Shown: piece by piece, positions 39,134-49,055 of the stretch | Position numbering within the stretch: position 1 is the first letter of the stretch | How the letters are laid out: each line of letters opens with the position of its first letter | DNA from: Myroides odoratus | GTDB lineage: Bacteria; Bacteroidota; Bacteroidia; Flavobacteriales; Flavobacteriaceae | Direction of reading: 5' to 3' | Assembly (NCBI RefSeq): GCF_001549985.1 | Contig: NZ_LROZ01000006.1 | Span: 62,001-126,000, forward strand | DNA: 64,000 nucleotides | Made by a program: the position numbers and the translations under genes | Notes under the pieces: model-generated | The model's database searches: none | The model's input: only the letters and a program-made list of their open reading frames with translations | What the model was told of the DNA's origin: nothing

Positions 39134-39167
39134 CGGTCTTTGTTTGTGAGAACAAAGACCGTTTTTT
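39134..39167 (+). terminator. Intrinsic terminator after der
   Basis: CGGTCTTTGTT (39134-39144) pairs with AACAAAGACCG (39151-39161) around a 6-nt loop, then T residues. The next start codon is only 12 nt after the stem. Confidence 0.88.
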
Positions 39168-39173
39168 ATTGCT

Positions 39174-41936
39174 ATGAAGAAACTAATTTGCATCTTAACT
39201 GTATTTGTTAGCCAGCTGATATTCAGCCAATCAACAGTTATCTTCAAAGGTCAATTGACGGATTCTGTAAAAAATCCATTAGAAGCCGTTACGGTTTATC
39301 TCGTGAAAGAAAAAGACAATGCTGTATTAGAATACAATATGTCGAATGCGGAAGGAAAGTTTGATTTGAAAATAAAACTACCAGAGGAAAAAATACTCTT
39401 CAAAGCCAGTATGGTTGGATTTAAACCTTATACTAAAGCAATAGAGAAAACAGGAGAATCGACCTATGACCTCGGGGTAATACGCTTACAAGAATTGGTA
39501 ACTAGTTTGGATGAGTTAGTCATTACGGCAGATGTTCCGCCAATTCGCGTGAAAAAAGATACCTTGGAGTTTAATGCGTCTTCTTTTTCCGTTCGCCCTG
39601 ATGCTAATCTTGAACAATTGTTGAAGCAATTGCCCGGTTTTCAGATTGATGAAGACAAAAAGATTACAGTAAATGGCAAGGAAGTAAAAGAGATATTGGT
39701 TAATGGAAAACCATTTTTTGGAGAAGATGGCAAAATTGCGTTAGAAAATTTGCCTTCGGAAATCATCAATAAAGTTCAGGTAACAGATAAGAAAACGAAA
39801 AAAGAAAAATTTACTGGAGAGCGAGCAAGATCGGAAGATGCAAGTATCAATATTACGATAGATGAAGAACATAATAAAGGATATTTTGGAAAGATAACTG
39901 GAGGTTATGGCTCGGATAAGCGCTATGAAAGTAGCTTGTTCTTTAATACGTTTTTCAACAAAACCCAGTTGAATGTGATTGGTTCTGCCAATAATATCAA
40001 TGCCATGGGCTTTTCAATGGATGAGGTATTCGATAATATGCGGATGGGAAAAAGCTCTGGTGGAATTACGGAATCGAGAATGTTAGGGGTGAACTTCGTA
40101 CAAGATATTAATACTAAATTGAAAGTCAACGGAAGTTATAATTATAATTTTTCGGATACAGAAAGTAAAAATCGATCAACAGTAACGCAATTTTTACCTT
40201 CTGGGGAGTTTGTAAATAATTCAGAATCGGAAGCAAATAGTGATTCAGAAGGACATTCTGCCAATGTGTCGATTGATTATATAGGGGAGAAGGATTCATT
40301 CTATATTATGCCTAATTTTCAAACCAACTATTCCCGTTCAGTAACGAGTTCGAAAGATCAAGCCCTCAATGAAGCGGGAGAATTATTGAATGATAGCGAA
40401 TCGTATGCAACAAGTAAAGGGGATAGTAATTCTTTTTCCAATGCCATGCGCTATATGCGAAAATTGAAAAGAGATCGACAGTTTTTTACACTTGAATTTA
40501 TGAACACAAATAGTGTAAATACGAGTGATGCGCTACAAGAATCGACTACGCGTTTTTATAAATCAGAACAAGAGGATGATATTCGTCGTCAATTTCAAAC
40601 GCAAAACAATACTAATGATACCTACCGTTTCGCTATGGAATATAGTCAACCGATTACGGATTCATTGACGTTGTTAGTCGGGAGTAATTGGGATAGAAAT
40701 CAAACAATTACGGATGCAAAAGTATTTGATTACGATGAAGCAACACAGGAGTATTCGGAGTTAAATACGCTGCAGACCAACCGTTATAATACTGTTCAAA
40801 CAACAGTAGCGCCCTATGTAGGATTGAACTATAAGTATAAAAAGTGGTTCGCAGATTTTAATACGTCTACGAATATGGTTAAGAACAGTGTAGAAGCCTT
40901 ATATAACAATCAAATATATTCCTTGGATAAGAAATACATCGACCCGAATGTTCGCCTTAATTTGAGCTATGCCATGGGAAAGGGGAGTTATTTCTGGATG
41001 ATGTACAACTATAATGTTAGCTATCAAAGTGCAACGCAATTGTTGGATATTGTAGATGTAAGTAATCCACTACATACGTCGGTAGGAAATCCTGATTTAC
41101 GCCCAACAGGGAATCATGGGGTGAATCTGAGTTACCGATCGTATAACTTTCAAACGCGATCAGGTTATTCCCTGAATGGTAATATTAACTTCATGAATAA
41201 TAGCATTGTGAATGCTGTAGATTACGACGAAGATAGAAAGAGTATTTCTACTTATAAAAACGTTTCTGGAGCGTATAATTGGTCTTTATATGGTTCTTGG
41301 TATCGATCAGAAAAGTGGGAGGCCTTGACGATGCGCTATGGTATTAACTTGCGTTACAACCAAAATGTCAATAAAGGATATATCGATGGAGTTACGTATG
41401 ATGCAACGACCAATGGAATAAGCCCAAGGGTATATGTGAATTTAGACTACGGTGAATTGTTTCGAATTTCACCTTCTTATAACTACAACAGAAGTTGGTC
41501 AAGCTATAAGAATTTTAGTATAGATCGAGCAAGTAATTTTGTTCACAATGCAGCATTGGAAACAGTGGTGTATTGGCCGAGTAAATTCACCATAGGGAAT
41601 GATTTTACGTATACCTATAATTCTCAAATAGCTTCAGGCTATAATCGAGATTTCTATATGTGGAATGTGAGTTTAGCGTATGAGTTTTTTAATGATCGCT
41701 TTAAAGCTAAAGTTAAAGTATATGATATGTTGAATCAAAATACAAGTTCAAGGCGAACAATTGATGCAACATCGATTGTAGATTCAGAAAGTTTAGTGCT
41801 TAAGCGTTATGTGATGTTTTCTTTAACGTATAGTTTAAAGGCTTTTGGAAGTAAAGAAATGAGAGGGAATAGAGGAAGCTTTGGTGGACCTGGTGGTGGC
41901 CGTAGAGGAACTGTCATACAAAGAGGAGGATATTAA
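39174..41936 (+). CDS. Outer membrane beta-barrel protein of the TonB-dependent receptor type
   Basis: A 920-aa outer-membrane protein. The signal peptide MKKLICILTVFVSQLIFSQ is followed by a carboxypeptidase-regulatory-like domain (about 22-105, with VTVYLVKEKDNAVLEYNMSN). A plug-like domain follows (ITVNGKEVKEILVNGKPFFGED), then a long barrel rich in Tyr and Asn strands. It belongs to the outer-membrane beta-barrel group that resembles TonB-dependent receptors but lacks SusD partners. After the last strand (MFSLTYSLKAF) comes an unusual 27-residue Gly/Arg-rich tail ending IQRGGY. The substrate is unknown. Confidence 0.85.
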   Translation: MKKLICILTVFVSQLIFSQSTVIFKGQLTDSVKNPLEAVTVYLVKEKDNAVLEYNMSNAEGKFDLKIKLPEEKILFKASMVGFKPYTKAIEKTGESTYDLGVIRLQELVTSLDELVITADVPPIRVKKDTLEFNASSFSVRPDANLEQLLKQLPGFQIDEDKKITVNGKEVKEILVNGKPFFGEDGKIALENLPSEIINKVQVTDKKTKKEKFTGERARSEDASINITIDEEHNKGYFGKITGGYGSDKRYESSLFFNTFFNKTQLNVIGSANNINAMGFSMDEVFDNMRMGKSSGGITESRMLGVNFVQDINTKLKVNGSYNYNFSDTESKNRSTVTQFLPSGEFVNNSESEANSDSEGHSANVSIDYIGEKDSFYIMPNFQTNYSRSVTSSKDQALNEAGELLNDSESYATSKGDSNSFSNAMRYMRKLKRDRQFFTLEFMNTNSVNTSDALQESTTRFYKSEQEDDIRRQFQTQNNTNDTYRFAMEYSQPITDSLTLLVGSNWDRNQTITDAKVFDYDEATQEYSELNTLQTNRYNTVQTTVAPYVGLNYKYKKWFADFNTSTNMVKNSVEALYNNQIYSLDKKYIDPNVRLNLSYAMGKGSYFWMMYNYNVSYQSATQLLDIVDVSNPLHTSVGNPDLRPTGNHGVNLSYRSYNFQTRSGYSLNGNINFMNNSIVNAVDYDEDRKSISTYKNVSGAYNWSLYGSWYRSEKWEALTMRYGINLRYNQNVNKGYIDGVTYDATTNGISPRVYVNLDYGELFRISPSYNYNRSWSSYKNFSIDRASNFVHNAALETVVYWPSKFTIGNDFTYTYNSQIASGYNRDFYMWNVSLAYEFFNDRFKAKVKVYDMLNQNTSSRRTIDATSIVDSESLVLKRYVMFSLTYSLKAFGSKEMRGNRGSFGGPGGGRRGTVIQRGGY

Positions 41937-41980
41937 AAAACAATAAGGGGGATGTTGATCATCCCCCTTATTGTTTTTAT
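41936..41980. terminator. Bidirectional terminator after the beta-barrel gene
   Basis: A 19-bp perfect stem (41936-41954 with 41960-41978) with GGGGG/CCCCC core and A and T tracts at the two ends. It separates this gene from the convergent TPM gene. Confidence 0.92.
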
Positions 41981-41988
41981 TTGATGGA

Positions 41989-42813
41989 TTACCAGCTTCC
42001 ACTTGATCCACCACCAGAGAAACCTCCACCTCCGAAGCCGCCGCCAAATCCGCCGCCGCCGCCAAAGCTTCCACCTCCGCCAAAACCTCCGCCTCCGGAG
42101 CTTCTGCCAAGGTTACTGAGGATAACCATGCTGGTTAAATCATCTAAGAAACCACGGTGACCTGAGTTGCCTCGACCACCTCCATTGTTTTTATTTTTGT
42201 TAAATAGAATCGTACCTACTATCAAAGCGATAATCGCTATCAAGCAGAATAGCCCACCTATTTCATTGTCGCCATCCATACGAGCGTCTTTATCCGCTTG
42301 GTATGTTCCAGCAAGCATTTCCATAATACCATCTACTCCTGCATTTAGACCCGCATAGTAATCTCCTCGTTTAAACTCCGGAATAATTCTATTTCGAATC
42401 AATTCTCCTCCTTGACCTGCCGTAATTTGCACTTCAGCACCATACCCAGGGTAAATGCCTATTTGTCTTTCTTCCGCAGCCATGAGGATTAAAACACCAT
42501 TGTCTTTTCCTTTTTGACCAATACCCCACGTTTGCCCCCATTTAGGACCTAGAATACCAATGCTTTCTCCTTTTAGAGAAGGAATGATAATGACAACAAT
42601 CTGCGTGGAGGTTGTATCACTATAGTTGATTAACTTTTGTTCTAATGCTTTGTTTTGTTGACTGCTTAGAAGCTGAGCATAATCATAAACGGCTGTTTGT
42701 TTTGTACCTGTAGGCTTTGTTGGAATATCAAATTGCGCATAATTGACTTGCGACCAAAGTAAAAAGAAAGCAAATACAACAAATGATAAGACGCTGTTCT
42801 GTAGTTTTCGCAT
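41989..42813 (-). CDS. TPM-domain membrane protein with Gly-rich tail
   Basis: A 274-aa protein. The signal peptide or anchor is at 5-27. A TPM (TLP18.3/Psb32/MOLO-1) domain follows at about 35-170 with VYDYAQLLSSQQNKALEQKL, TQIVVVIIPSL and GKDNGVLILMAAEERQIGI. A transmembrane helix lies at about 183-205. The last 70 residues are almost pure Gly/Ser/Phe. TPM proteins occur with LemA in many bacteria; the biochemical role is unsettled. Last gene of the M23-MerR-LemA-TPM-TPM run. Confidence 0.88.
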   Translation of the reverse strand: MRKLQNSVLSFVVFAFFLLWSQVNYAQFDIPTKPTGTKQTAVYDYAQLLSSQQNKALEQKLINYSDTTSTQIVVIIIPSLKGESIGILGPKWGQTWGIGQKGKDNGVLILMAAEERQIGIYPGYGAEVQITAGQGGELIRNRIIPEFKRGDYYAGLNAGVDGIMEMLAGTYQADKDARMDGDNEIGGLFCLIAIIALIVGTILFNKNKNNGGGRGNSGHRGFLDDLTSMVILSNLGRSSGGGGFGGGGSFGGGGGFGGGFGGGGFSGGGSSGSW

Positions 42814-42819
42814 GTTGAG

Positions 42820-43266
42820 TTAAGCTTTTGATATTTCGTTTGATAGTTCATTTTTGTTTTCTCCTGTAGCAGGGAAATACACTTTTAATTGACTACCTGC
42901 TTTGAGAATTCCATAAATAAGCCCCTGTTTGAATAACCCTTGTTTAAAGTGATTGATAACAAGTTCTTTGGTTCCTTCCCAAAAATTTTCTTCCTTTACG
43001 CGTTGATCAATTCCCTTATCGCCAAGAATAACAAAAGCTTTGGAGCTTAAACAGATATAGAACAAAACTCCATTTGCATGCGTCGTTTTGTCCATAGCGA
43101 GTTCAAAAAATACCTCTTGAGCTCTTGTATAAGGTTCTTTTGTTGTTTGTGTTTCAATGTGAACCCTAATTTCTCCTGTGGTATTTTTCTCCGCTTGTGT
43201 AATGGCTGCTAAAATTTCTTGTTCATCCGAAGGACTTAGAAACTGATGAATTGGTTGCATAATCAA
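42820..43266 (-). CDS. TPM-domain protein without signal peptide
   Basis: A 148-aa partner of the next TPM gene. It reads FLSPSDEQEILAAITQAEKNTTGEIRVHIE in short segments, then THANGVLFYICLSSKAFVILGDKGI, matching the TPM core. No signal peptide or clear membrane helix is seen. The start could be the ATG at 43260 (MQPIHQF), two codons in. It abuts lemA upstream (0-nt gap) and lies 6 nt before the next gene. Confidence 0.85.
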   Translation of the reverse strand: MIMQPIHQFLSPSDEQEILAAITQAEKNTTGEIRVHIETQTTKEPYTRAQEVFFELAMDKTTHANGVLFYICLSSKAFVILGDKGIDQRVKEENFWEGTKELVINHFKQGLFKQGLIYGILKAGSQLKVYFPATGENKNELSNEISKA

Positions 43267-43851
43267 TTAGAATTTTACTTTTGGCGCACTTTCAGCTCCG
43301 GCTTCTGCTTTAAAGAATGGTCGTTCTGCATAGCCATTCAAGAAAAATTTATTAGGTACTTTTAAAATATATCCATTGTACACTTGTACTGCCTCATTGA
43401 AGCGGCTGCGTTGTGTAAAGATTTGATTTTCAGTACTCGCTAATTCATCTTGTAATTTCAAGAAGTTTTGATTTGTTTTTAAGTCAGGATATTTTTCTAC
43501 CGTAACTAATAAACGCCCCAATGCACTAGAAACCCCAGATTGTGTTTGTTGGAAGTTTGCTAATTGTGCTTCTGTCATATTTGTTGGATCAATCGAAACG
43601 GAAGTTGCTTTTGCTCTTGCATTAACAACGGCTTCTAAAGTTGATTTCTCAAAATCAGCTGCTCCTTTTACTGTTTCGACTAAGTTTCCAATTAAGTCAT
43701 TTCTTCTTTGGTAGGCACCTTCAACATCTGCCCATGATTTATCCACGGCTTGTTTGTGTCCTAAAGCTGTATTTTGATAGTTCATGGATAACAAGAAGTA
43801 TCCCCCAATTAATACAACTAATACGATGATAATAGGTAACGCTTTTTTCAT
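43267..43851 (-). CDS. LemA family protein
   Basis: A 194-aa protein with an N-terminal membrane anchor (about 5-20) and a helical body typical of LemA: KSWADVEGAYQRRNDLIGNLVETVKG, SSALGRLLVTVEKYPDLKTNQNF, ENQIFTQRSRFNEAVQVYNGYI. Function is not well defined; it is often linked with TPM proteins at the membrane. It lies 15 nt downstream of the MerR gene. Confidence 0.93.
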   Translation of the reverse strand: MKKALPIIIVLVVLIGGYFLLSMNYQNTALGHKQAVDKSWADVEGAYQRRNDLIGNLVETVKGAADFEKSTLEAVVNARAKATSVSIDPTNMTEAQLANFQQTQSGVSSALGRLLVTVEKYPDLKTNQNFLKLQDELASTENQIFTQRSRFNEAVQVYNGYILKVPNKFFLNGYAERPFFKAEAGAESAPKVKF

Positions 43852-43866
43852 TTGTTTTTTTCTGTT

Positions 43867-44196
43867 TTAAAGTTCGTTTTTTATACTTATTAATGTTTCT
43901 TTAATGTATTCTAATCGCTTGATGATTTCAAGGTTATCTACAGCTTCTTTTGGTTTGAGTTTTAGCTGTTCTTTGGCTCCCTCTAAAGTAAATCCTCTCT
44001 CTTTGACTAGATGGTAAATTAATTCAAAGTTTTTGACATCTTGTTGCGAGAACATGCGATTGCCCTTGGCATTTTTTTTGGGCTTGATGATGTCAAATTC
44101 TTTTTCCCAAAAACGAATCAAAGAAGTGTTGACGTCAAAAGCTTTTGCAAGCTCGCCAATACTGTAATATCTTTTTTCAGGTAAATTAACTTTCAT
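43867..44196 (-). CDS. MerR-family transcriptional regulator
   Basis: A 109-aa protein with an N-terminal winged helix: RYYSIGELAKAFDVNTSLIRFWEKEF (about 9-34) and GNRMFSQQDVKNFELIYHLV. The C-terminal helix (about 75-109) suits dimerisation. No cysteine metal site is present. Its start overlaps the stop of the M23 peptidase gene by 1 nt, so expression is coupled. Such short MerR proteins are common and uncharacterised in Bacteroidota. Confidence 0.9.
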   Translation of the reverse strand: MKVNLPEKRYYSIGELAKAFDVNTSLIRFWEKEFDIIKPKKNAKGNRMFSQQDVKNFELIYHLVKERGFTLEGAKEQLKLKPKEAVDNLEIIKRLEYIKETLISIKNEL

Positions 44197-45173
44197 TAGT
44201 CTAGAGATTGATTTTCGTGATTAGCTTCTTGTAATAATAGTTCAAATTCTTTGGCTGAAATATCGCCATAGTAATAATTTAATGGATTCACAGGATTTCC
44301 TTTGTAGTGGACTTCATAGTGTAAGTGGGGGCCAGAACTTCGTCCTGTACTTCCTGCATAACCAATGATATCCCCTCTTTTTACGGTTTGCCCTGGTTTA
44401 ACGTTATATTTACTCAGGTGGGCATAACGCGTTTGATATCCATATCCGTGTTCTACTTCGATTAAATTACCATAACCAGAAAGTTGATTGTTGGCTCTTG
44501 TTACTTTTCCATCTCCAGTAGCGTAAATAGGCGTTCCTATGTTGACAGAAAAGTCCATCCCAGAGTGAAACTTCTTAATCTTCGTAAAAGGGTCACTTCG
44601 ATAACCATAACCCGAGGCCATGTGTTTTAAACTTTCATTCTTTACAGGCTGAATGGCCGGAATAGCTGCTAATAATTTTTCTTTTCCTTTTGCCAAATTA
44701 ATAATGTCATCTAAAGAACGTGATTGTATAGCGGTTTGCTTGGCAATGAGATCTATTTTTTCAGTCGTCAATCGCAATAGCTTTTCGTTTTGTAAGTTTT
44801 TAAACTCTTTGTAGCGATTAATTCCCCCTAATCCTGCTTTGCGTTGCTCCTCCGGAATAGGAGCTGTGTTGAAGTAAGCCCTGTAAATTTCGTTATCACG
44901 AACTTCAAGTTCATCTAAAACTTCCGCAATAAGATCAATTTTCTTGTTGAGTAAGGTATAGTTGGTTTTAAATTCTGCAACTTCTCTTTCTAACATCTTC
45001 TCTTTGGGTGTAGCTAGGATATTTGAATTAATTAAAATAAATAATCCCAATAAACCAAAGGCAGCTGCAGATAGGATGAACAAGAATATGTTTACGATTC
45101 GCTTAGAAGATTTGGGACGTATTCTGTGAAACGCTAACTTTTCGGAATCGTAATAATATTTTACCTTAGCCAT
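44196..45173 (-). CDS. M23 family metallopeptidase with membrane anchor
   Basis: A 325-aa cell-wall hydrolase. A transmembrane helix lies at about 28-50 and a coiled-coil region at about 58-165. The LytM domain has HSGMDFSVNIGTPIYATGDG with zinc ligands H and D, and GPHLHYEVHYKG with the HxH pair. It should cut peptide crosslinks of peptidoglycan in the periplasm. It heads the minus-strand operon and is divergent from alaS. Confidence 0.93.
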   Translation of the reverse strand: MAKVKYYYDSEKLAFHRIRPKSSKRIVNIFLFILSAAAFGLLGLFILINSNILATPKEKMLEREVAEFKTNYTLLNKKIDLIAEVLDELEVRDNEIYRAYFNTAPIPEEQRKAGLGGINRYKEFKNLQNEKLLRLTTEKIDLIAKQTAIQSRSLDDIINLAKGKEKLLAAIPAIQPVKNESLKHMASGYGYRSDPFTKIKKFHSGMDFSVNIGTPIYATGDGKVTRANNQLSGYGNLIEVEHGYGYQTRYAHLSKYNVKPGQTVKRGDIIGYAGSTGRSSGPHLHYEVHYKGNPVNPLNYYYGDISAKEFELLLQEANHENQSLD

Positions 45174-45390
45174 AATTTAAAAAACACTATTTTTGCACTA
45201 ATTTTGTAAACACCCTTGTTTGGTTTAAAAAGGCATTAAACAACAAATTTAAACAATGTTTTGGTTTAATACTTGGTAAAATAACAAATGGAAATAAAAA
45301 ATTAACACATTTTGTTGGTTAAAAGGGTAGTATACAATGCAATTAGCAAGTTATTTAAATGTTTGATAGAAAATATTAGTTTCCGAAAAT

Positions 45391-48027
45391 ATGAAATCAC
45401 AAGAAATTCGTCAGAAGTTTTTAAACTTTTTTGAAGAAAAGGGACATTTAATCGTTCCTTCAGCACCGATTGTTTTAAAAGACGATCCAACTCTAATGTT
45501 TAACAACTCTGGAATGGCCCAGTTTAAAGAATATTTTTTAGGAAACGCCACGCCGAAAAGCAAACGTATAGCAGATACACAAAAATGTTTACGTGTTTCT
45601 GGAAAGCATAATGACTTAGAAGATGTAGGTTTTGACACGTATCACCATACGATGTTCGAAATGTTGGGGAACTGGTCATTTGGGGATTACTTCAAAAAAG
45701 AAGCAATCGCTTGGGCATGGGAATTTTTAACGGAAGTTTTAAAACTAGAAAAAGATCGCCTATATGTGTCCGTTTTTGAAGGAAATCCTGCTGAAAATGT
45801 ACCATTTGATCAAGAGGCTTTTGATCTTTGGAAACAGTATGTAGCCGAAGACCGTATTATTCTAGGAAATAAAAAAGATAACTTTTGGGAAATGGGAGAT
45901 CAAGGGCCTTGCGGACCTTGTTCTGAAATTCACATTGATTTGCGTACAGACGAAGAAAGAGCAGCCGTTTCAGGTTTTTCTTTAGTTAATGCAGATCACC
46001 CTCAAGTAGTAGAGATTTGGAATAACGTATTCATGGAATTCAACCGTAAAGCGGATGGTTCTTTGGAGAAATTACCAGCTCAGCATGTGGATACTGGAAT
46101 GGGATTTGAACGTTTGTGTATGGCTATGCAAGGAGTAACATCTAATTATGATACAGATGTATTTACACCTTTAATCCGCAAAGTGGAGGAAATCACTGGA
46201 TTGAAATACACGGATAATACAGTAAAAGACATTACAGAACAACAAAATAAAACCAATATTGCCATTCGTGTAATTGTCGATCACGTTCGCGCAGTTGCTT
46301 TTGCTATTGCTGACGGGCAATTGCCATCAAATAACGGGGCAGGGTATGTTATTCGCCGTATTTTACGTCGTGCAATTCGCTACGGATTTACGTTTTTAGG
46401 AACAAAAGAACCTTTTATTTATCAATTAGTTGACGTACTATCGGTACAAATGGGCGCTTTCTTCCCGGAAATCGTAGCACAAAAAACGTTGGTTGAGAAT
46501 GTAATCAAAGAAGAAGAAGCTTCCTTCTTGCGTACTTTAGAACAAGGTTTACATTTATTGGATCAAGTGATTGAGAAAACGAATGGAAAAGTAGTAGATG
46601 GAGCAAAAGCATTTGAACTATATGATACGTTTGGATTCCCTATTGACTTAACCGCGTTAATTCTAAGAGAAAAAGGATTCGAATTAGATGAGCAAGGGTT
46701 TGAAGTTGCTATGAATGAGCAAAAAACGCGTTCAAGAGCAGCATCAGAAGTATCTACTGATGACTGGACAATTCTAATTGGCGGTAATGTAGAGCAGTTT
46801 GTTGGTTACGATCAATTAGAAAACCAAGTAAAAATTACACGATACAGAAAAGTAGATAGCAAGAAAGATGGTAAATTATTCCAATTGGTGCTTGATGCAA
46901 CGCCATTCTATCCAGAAGGTGGAGGTCAAGTTGGTGATTGTGGGGTAATCGTTTCTGCGAATGAAGCTATTCCGGTTCTTGATACTAAAAAAGAAAACAA
47001 TTTAATTTTACATATTGTAAGAGAATTACCAGCGAATGTAGAAGGAACTTTTACAGCAAAAGTAGATGTAGAGGCTCGTCAACAATCCATGGCGAATCAC
47101 TCAGCAACACACTTATTGCACCAAGCATTGCGTACGATTTTAGGAACACATGTGGAGCAAAAAGGTTCCTTAGTGTCACCTACACATTTGCGTTTTGACT
47201 TTTCGCATTTTGCTAAAGTGACAGAAGAGGAATTACAACAAGTAGAAGACTTTGTAAACAGTCGTATTCACGAGCAATTACCGCTTATTGAAAGACGCAG
47301 TATTCCTTTTAATCAAGCAGTTGCTGAAGGAGCAATGGCTCTTTTTGGAGAGAAATACGGAGATGAGGTACGTGCTATTCGCTTTGGTGAAAGTATGGAA
47401 TTATGTGGAGGAACGCACGTTCAAAATACCGCTGATATTTGGCAGTTTAAAATTGTAAGTGAAGGAGCTGTAGCAGCAGGAATTCGCCGTATTGAAGCGA
47501 TTACCAATAAAGCGGCAAGAGCTTTTTATGCAGACCAAGAAAACACGCTGAAAGAAGTAAAGGCTGCATTGAAAAATCCACAAGATACGTTGAAAGCAGT
47601 CGTGGCTTTACAAGATGAAAATGCAAAACTTAAAAAACAAGTAGAGCAATTGTTAAAAGAGAAAGCTAAAAATCTAAAAGGAGAGTTGAAAGGGCAAATC
47701 CAAGTAATTAACGAGGTGTCTTTCTTAGCTGTAGAAGTGGATTTAGATGCGAATGGAGCAAAAGACTTAGCGTATGAACTAGGAAGTGAGTTAACTAATC
47801 TTTATGTGGTGTTGGGATCTAATGCGAATGATAAACCGATGTTAACTTGTTACGTTTCTAAGGAAATTGTTGAGGTAAAAGGATTAAATGCTGGACAAAT
47901 CGTTCGTGAATTAGGAAAATACATCCAAGGGGGTGGAGGAGGACAAGCCTTCTTCGCAACAGCAGGAGGTAAAAATCCAGATGGAATGAAAGAAGCCATC
48001 AGTCACGCTATTGATTATTTGAAATAA
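45391..48027 (+). CDS. alaS: Alanyl-tRNA synthetase
   Basis: An 878-aa class II synthetase. The N-terminal core has [20 protein letters not shown]-type opening and [16 protein letters not shown]. The editing domain carries [12 protein letters not shown] with zinc-site histidines and CGGTHV (about 671). A coiled-coil and the C-Ala domain with Gly-rich [14 protein letters not shown] end the protein. Length is normal. I found no clear TAnnTTTG box at the usual distance. A UUCG-loop terminator follows. Confidence 0.97.
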   Translation: MKSQEIRQKFLNFFEEKGHLIVPSAPIVLKDDPTLMFNNSGMAQFKEYFLGNATPKSKRIADTQKCLRVSGKHNDLEDVGFDTYHHTMFEMLGNWSFGDYFKKEAIAWAWEFLTEVLKLEKDRLYVSVFEGNPAENVPFDQEAFDLWKQYVAEDRIILGNKKDNFWEMGDQGPCGPCSEIHIDLRTDEERAAVSGFSLVNADHPQVVEIWNNVFMEFNRKADGSLEKLPAQHVDTGMGFERLCMAMQGVTSNYDTDVFTPLIRKVEEITGLKYTDNTVKDITEQQNKTNIAIRVIVDHVRAVAFAIADGQLPSNNGAGYVIRRILRRAIRYGFTFLGTKEPFIYQLVDVLSVQMGAFFPEIVAQKTLVENVIKEEEASFLRTLEQGLHLLDQVIEKTNGKVVDGAKAFELYDTFGFPIDLTALILREKGFELDEQGFEVAMNEQKTRSRAASEVSTDDWTILIGGNVEQFVGYDQLENQVKITRYRKVDSKKDGKLFQLVLDATPFYPEGGGQVGDCGVIVSANEAIPVLDTKKENNLILHIVRELPANVEGTFTAKVDVEARQQSMANHSATHLLHQALRTILGTHVEQKGSLVSPTHLRFDFSHFAKVTEEELQQVEDFVNSRIHEQLPLIERRSIPFNQAVAEGAMALFGEKYGDEVRAIRFGESMELCGGTHVQNTADIWQFKIVSEGAVAAGIRRIEAITNKAARAFYADQENTLKEVKAALKNPQDTLKAVVALQDENAKLKKQVEQLLKEKAKNLKGELKGQIQVINEVSFLAVEVDLDANGAKDLAYELGSELTNLYVVLGSNANDKPMLTCYVSKEIVEVKGLNAGQIVRELGKYIQGGGGGQAFFATAGGKNPDGMKEAISHAIDYLK

Positions 48028-48040
48028 TATATTGATAAAG

Positions 48041-48070
48041 AAAGATTCCTATTCGTAGGAATCTTTTTTT
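48041..48070 (+). terminator. Intrinsic terminator after alaS with TTCG loop
   Basis: AAAGATTCCTA (48041-48051) pairs with TAGGAATCTTT (48056-48066) around the very stable TTCG tetraloop, then T residues. Confidence 0.9.
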
Positions 48071-48086
48071 CTTATACCTAGTAGAG

Positions 48087-49043
48087 ATGAATTTTAGTAC
48101 TGTTGTTCCCCTATCCTATACCGGAAAAAAGATTACCTATGAAGATAAAATTCTTTGTTTGGGATCTTGTTTTGCCGTTAATATTGGGGAGAAGTTTAAA
48201 GCATATCAATTTCAACAAACCATCAACCCATTTGGGATCTTATTTCATCCTAAGGCGATTGAAAAATTGGTCGAATACGCAGTAAAGGGGTATGAATTTA
48301 CTGCTTCAGATGTTTTTGAGCACCAAGAAATTTGGAGTTCTTTTGTGGCGCATTCTGATTTAAATGAACTGGAACAAGAAGATATCGTGACCAAATTGAA
48401 TGTCAAATTATTTGACTTACAAGTAGCCTTACGTGAAAGTGCTTTCATTACGCTTACTTTTGGTACCGCTTGGGTATATGCAGTAAAAGAAACAGGGGAG
48501 ATTGTAGCGAATTGTCATAAAGTACCGAATACACAGTTTGACAAACGCTTGCTTTCATATGAAGAGGTATTGGCGAGTTATCAACACATCATTACGTTGA
48601 TTCGCACCGTTAACAAGGAGGCACAAATTTTGTGTTCTATATCACCTGTACGTCATAGTAAAGATGGTTTTGTGGAGAATCAACGCAGTAAAAGTATCTT
48701 ACTTGCCGCTTTACATAGTACTATGGATGCTTTACAAGATACGAAAGTAAGCTATATTCCCGTTTATGAGATAATGATGGATGAATTGCGCGATTATCGT
48801 TTCTACAAGGAAGATTTGATCCATCCTAATGCTATTGCGATTCAGTATATATGGGAACGCTTTGTTGCCTATTATATTGACGAACAAATGTATACTGTAA
48901 TGAAAAAAGTGGATGAAGTTCAGAAAGGATTGAATCATCGTCCCTTTAATCCAACAGCAGAACAACATTTGAAGTTTTTAGATACGTTGATTGAAAAAAT
49001 TGACGATTTATTAGAGCGCTATCCGTTTATGAGTTTTAGATAA
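48087..49043 (+). CDS. GSCFA domain protein
   Basis: A 318-aa cytosolic protein named for the motif LGSCFAVNIG (about 26-35). It also has NPFGILFHP, TFGTAWVY and ICSISPVRHSKDGF, and ends with DDLLERYPFMSF. It belongs to the GSCFA/SGNH-like hydrolase family; the Ser in GSCFA and the later DLIHPN (DxxH-type) suggest an esterase-like active site. Substrate is unknown. The DUF4230 gene follows by 12 nt, so they are probably co-transcribed. Confidence 0.88.
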   Translation: MNFSTVVPLSYTGKKITYEDKILCLGSCFAVNIGEKFKAYQFQQTINPFGILFHPKAIEKLVEYAVKGYEFTASDVFEHQEIWSSFVAHSDLNELEQEDIVTKLNVKLFDLQVALRESAFITLTFGTAWVYAVKETGEIVANCHKVPNTQFDKRLLSYEEVLASYQHIITLIRTVNKEAQILCSISPVRHSKDGFVENQRSKSILLAALHSTMDALQDTKVSYIPVYEIMMDELRDYRFYKEDLIHPNAIAIQYIWERFVAYYIDEQMYTVMKKVDEVQKGLNHRPFNPTAEQHLKFLDTLIEKIDDLLERYPFMSFR

Positions 49044-49055
49044 TTAGTGTAGGTT

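Noticed and set aside
41989-42120. Gly-codon repeat at the end of the TPM gene as a tandem DNA repeat element
   Set aside because: The repeat follows codons for a Gly/Ser/Phe tail that is usual in TPM proteins; it is a coding low-complexity stretch, not a separate element.
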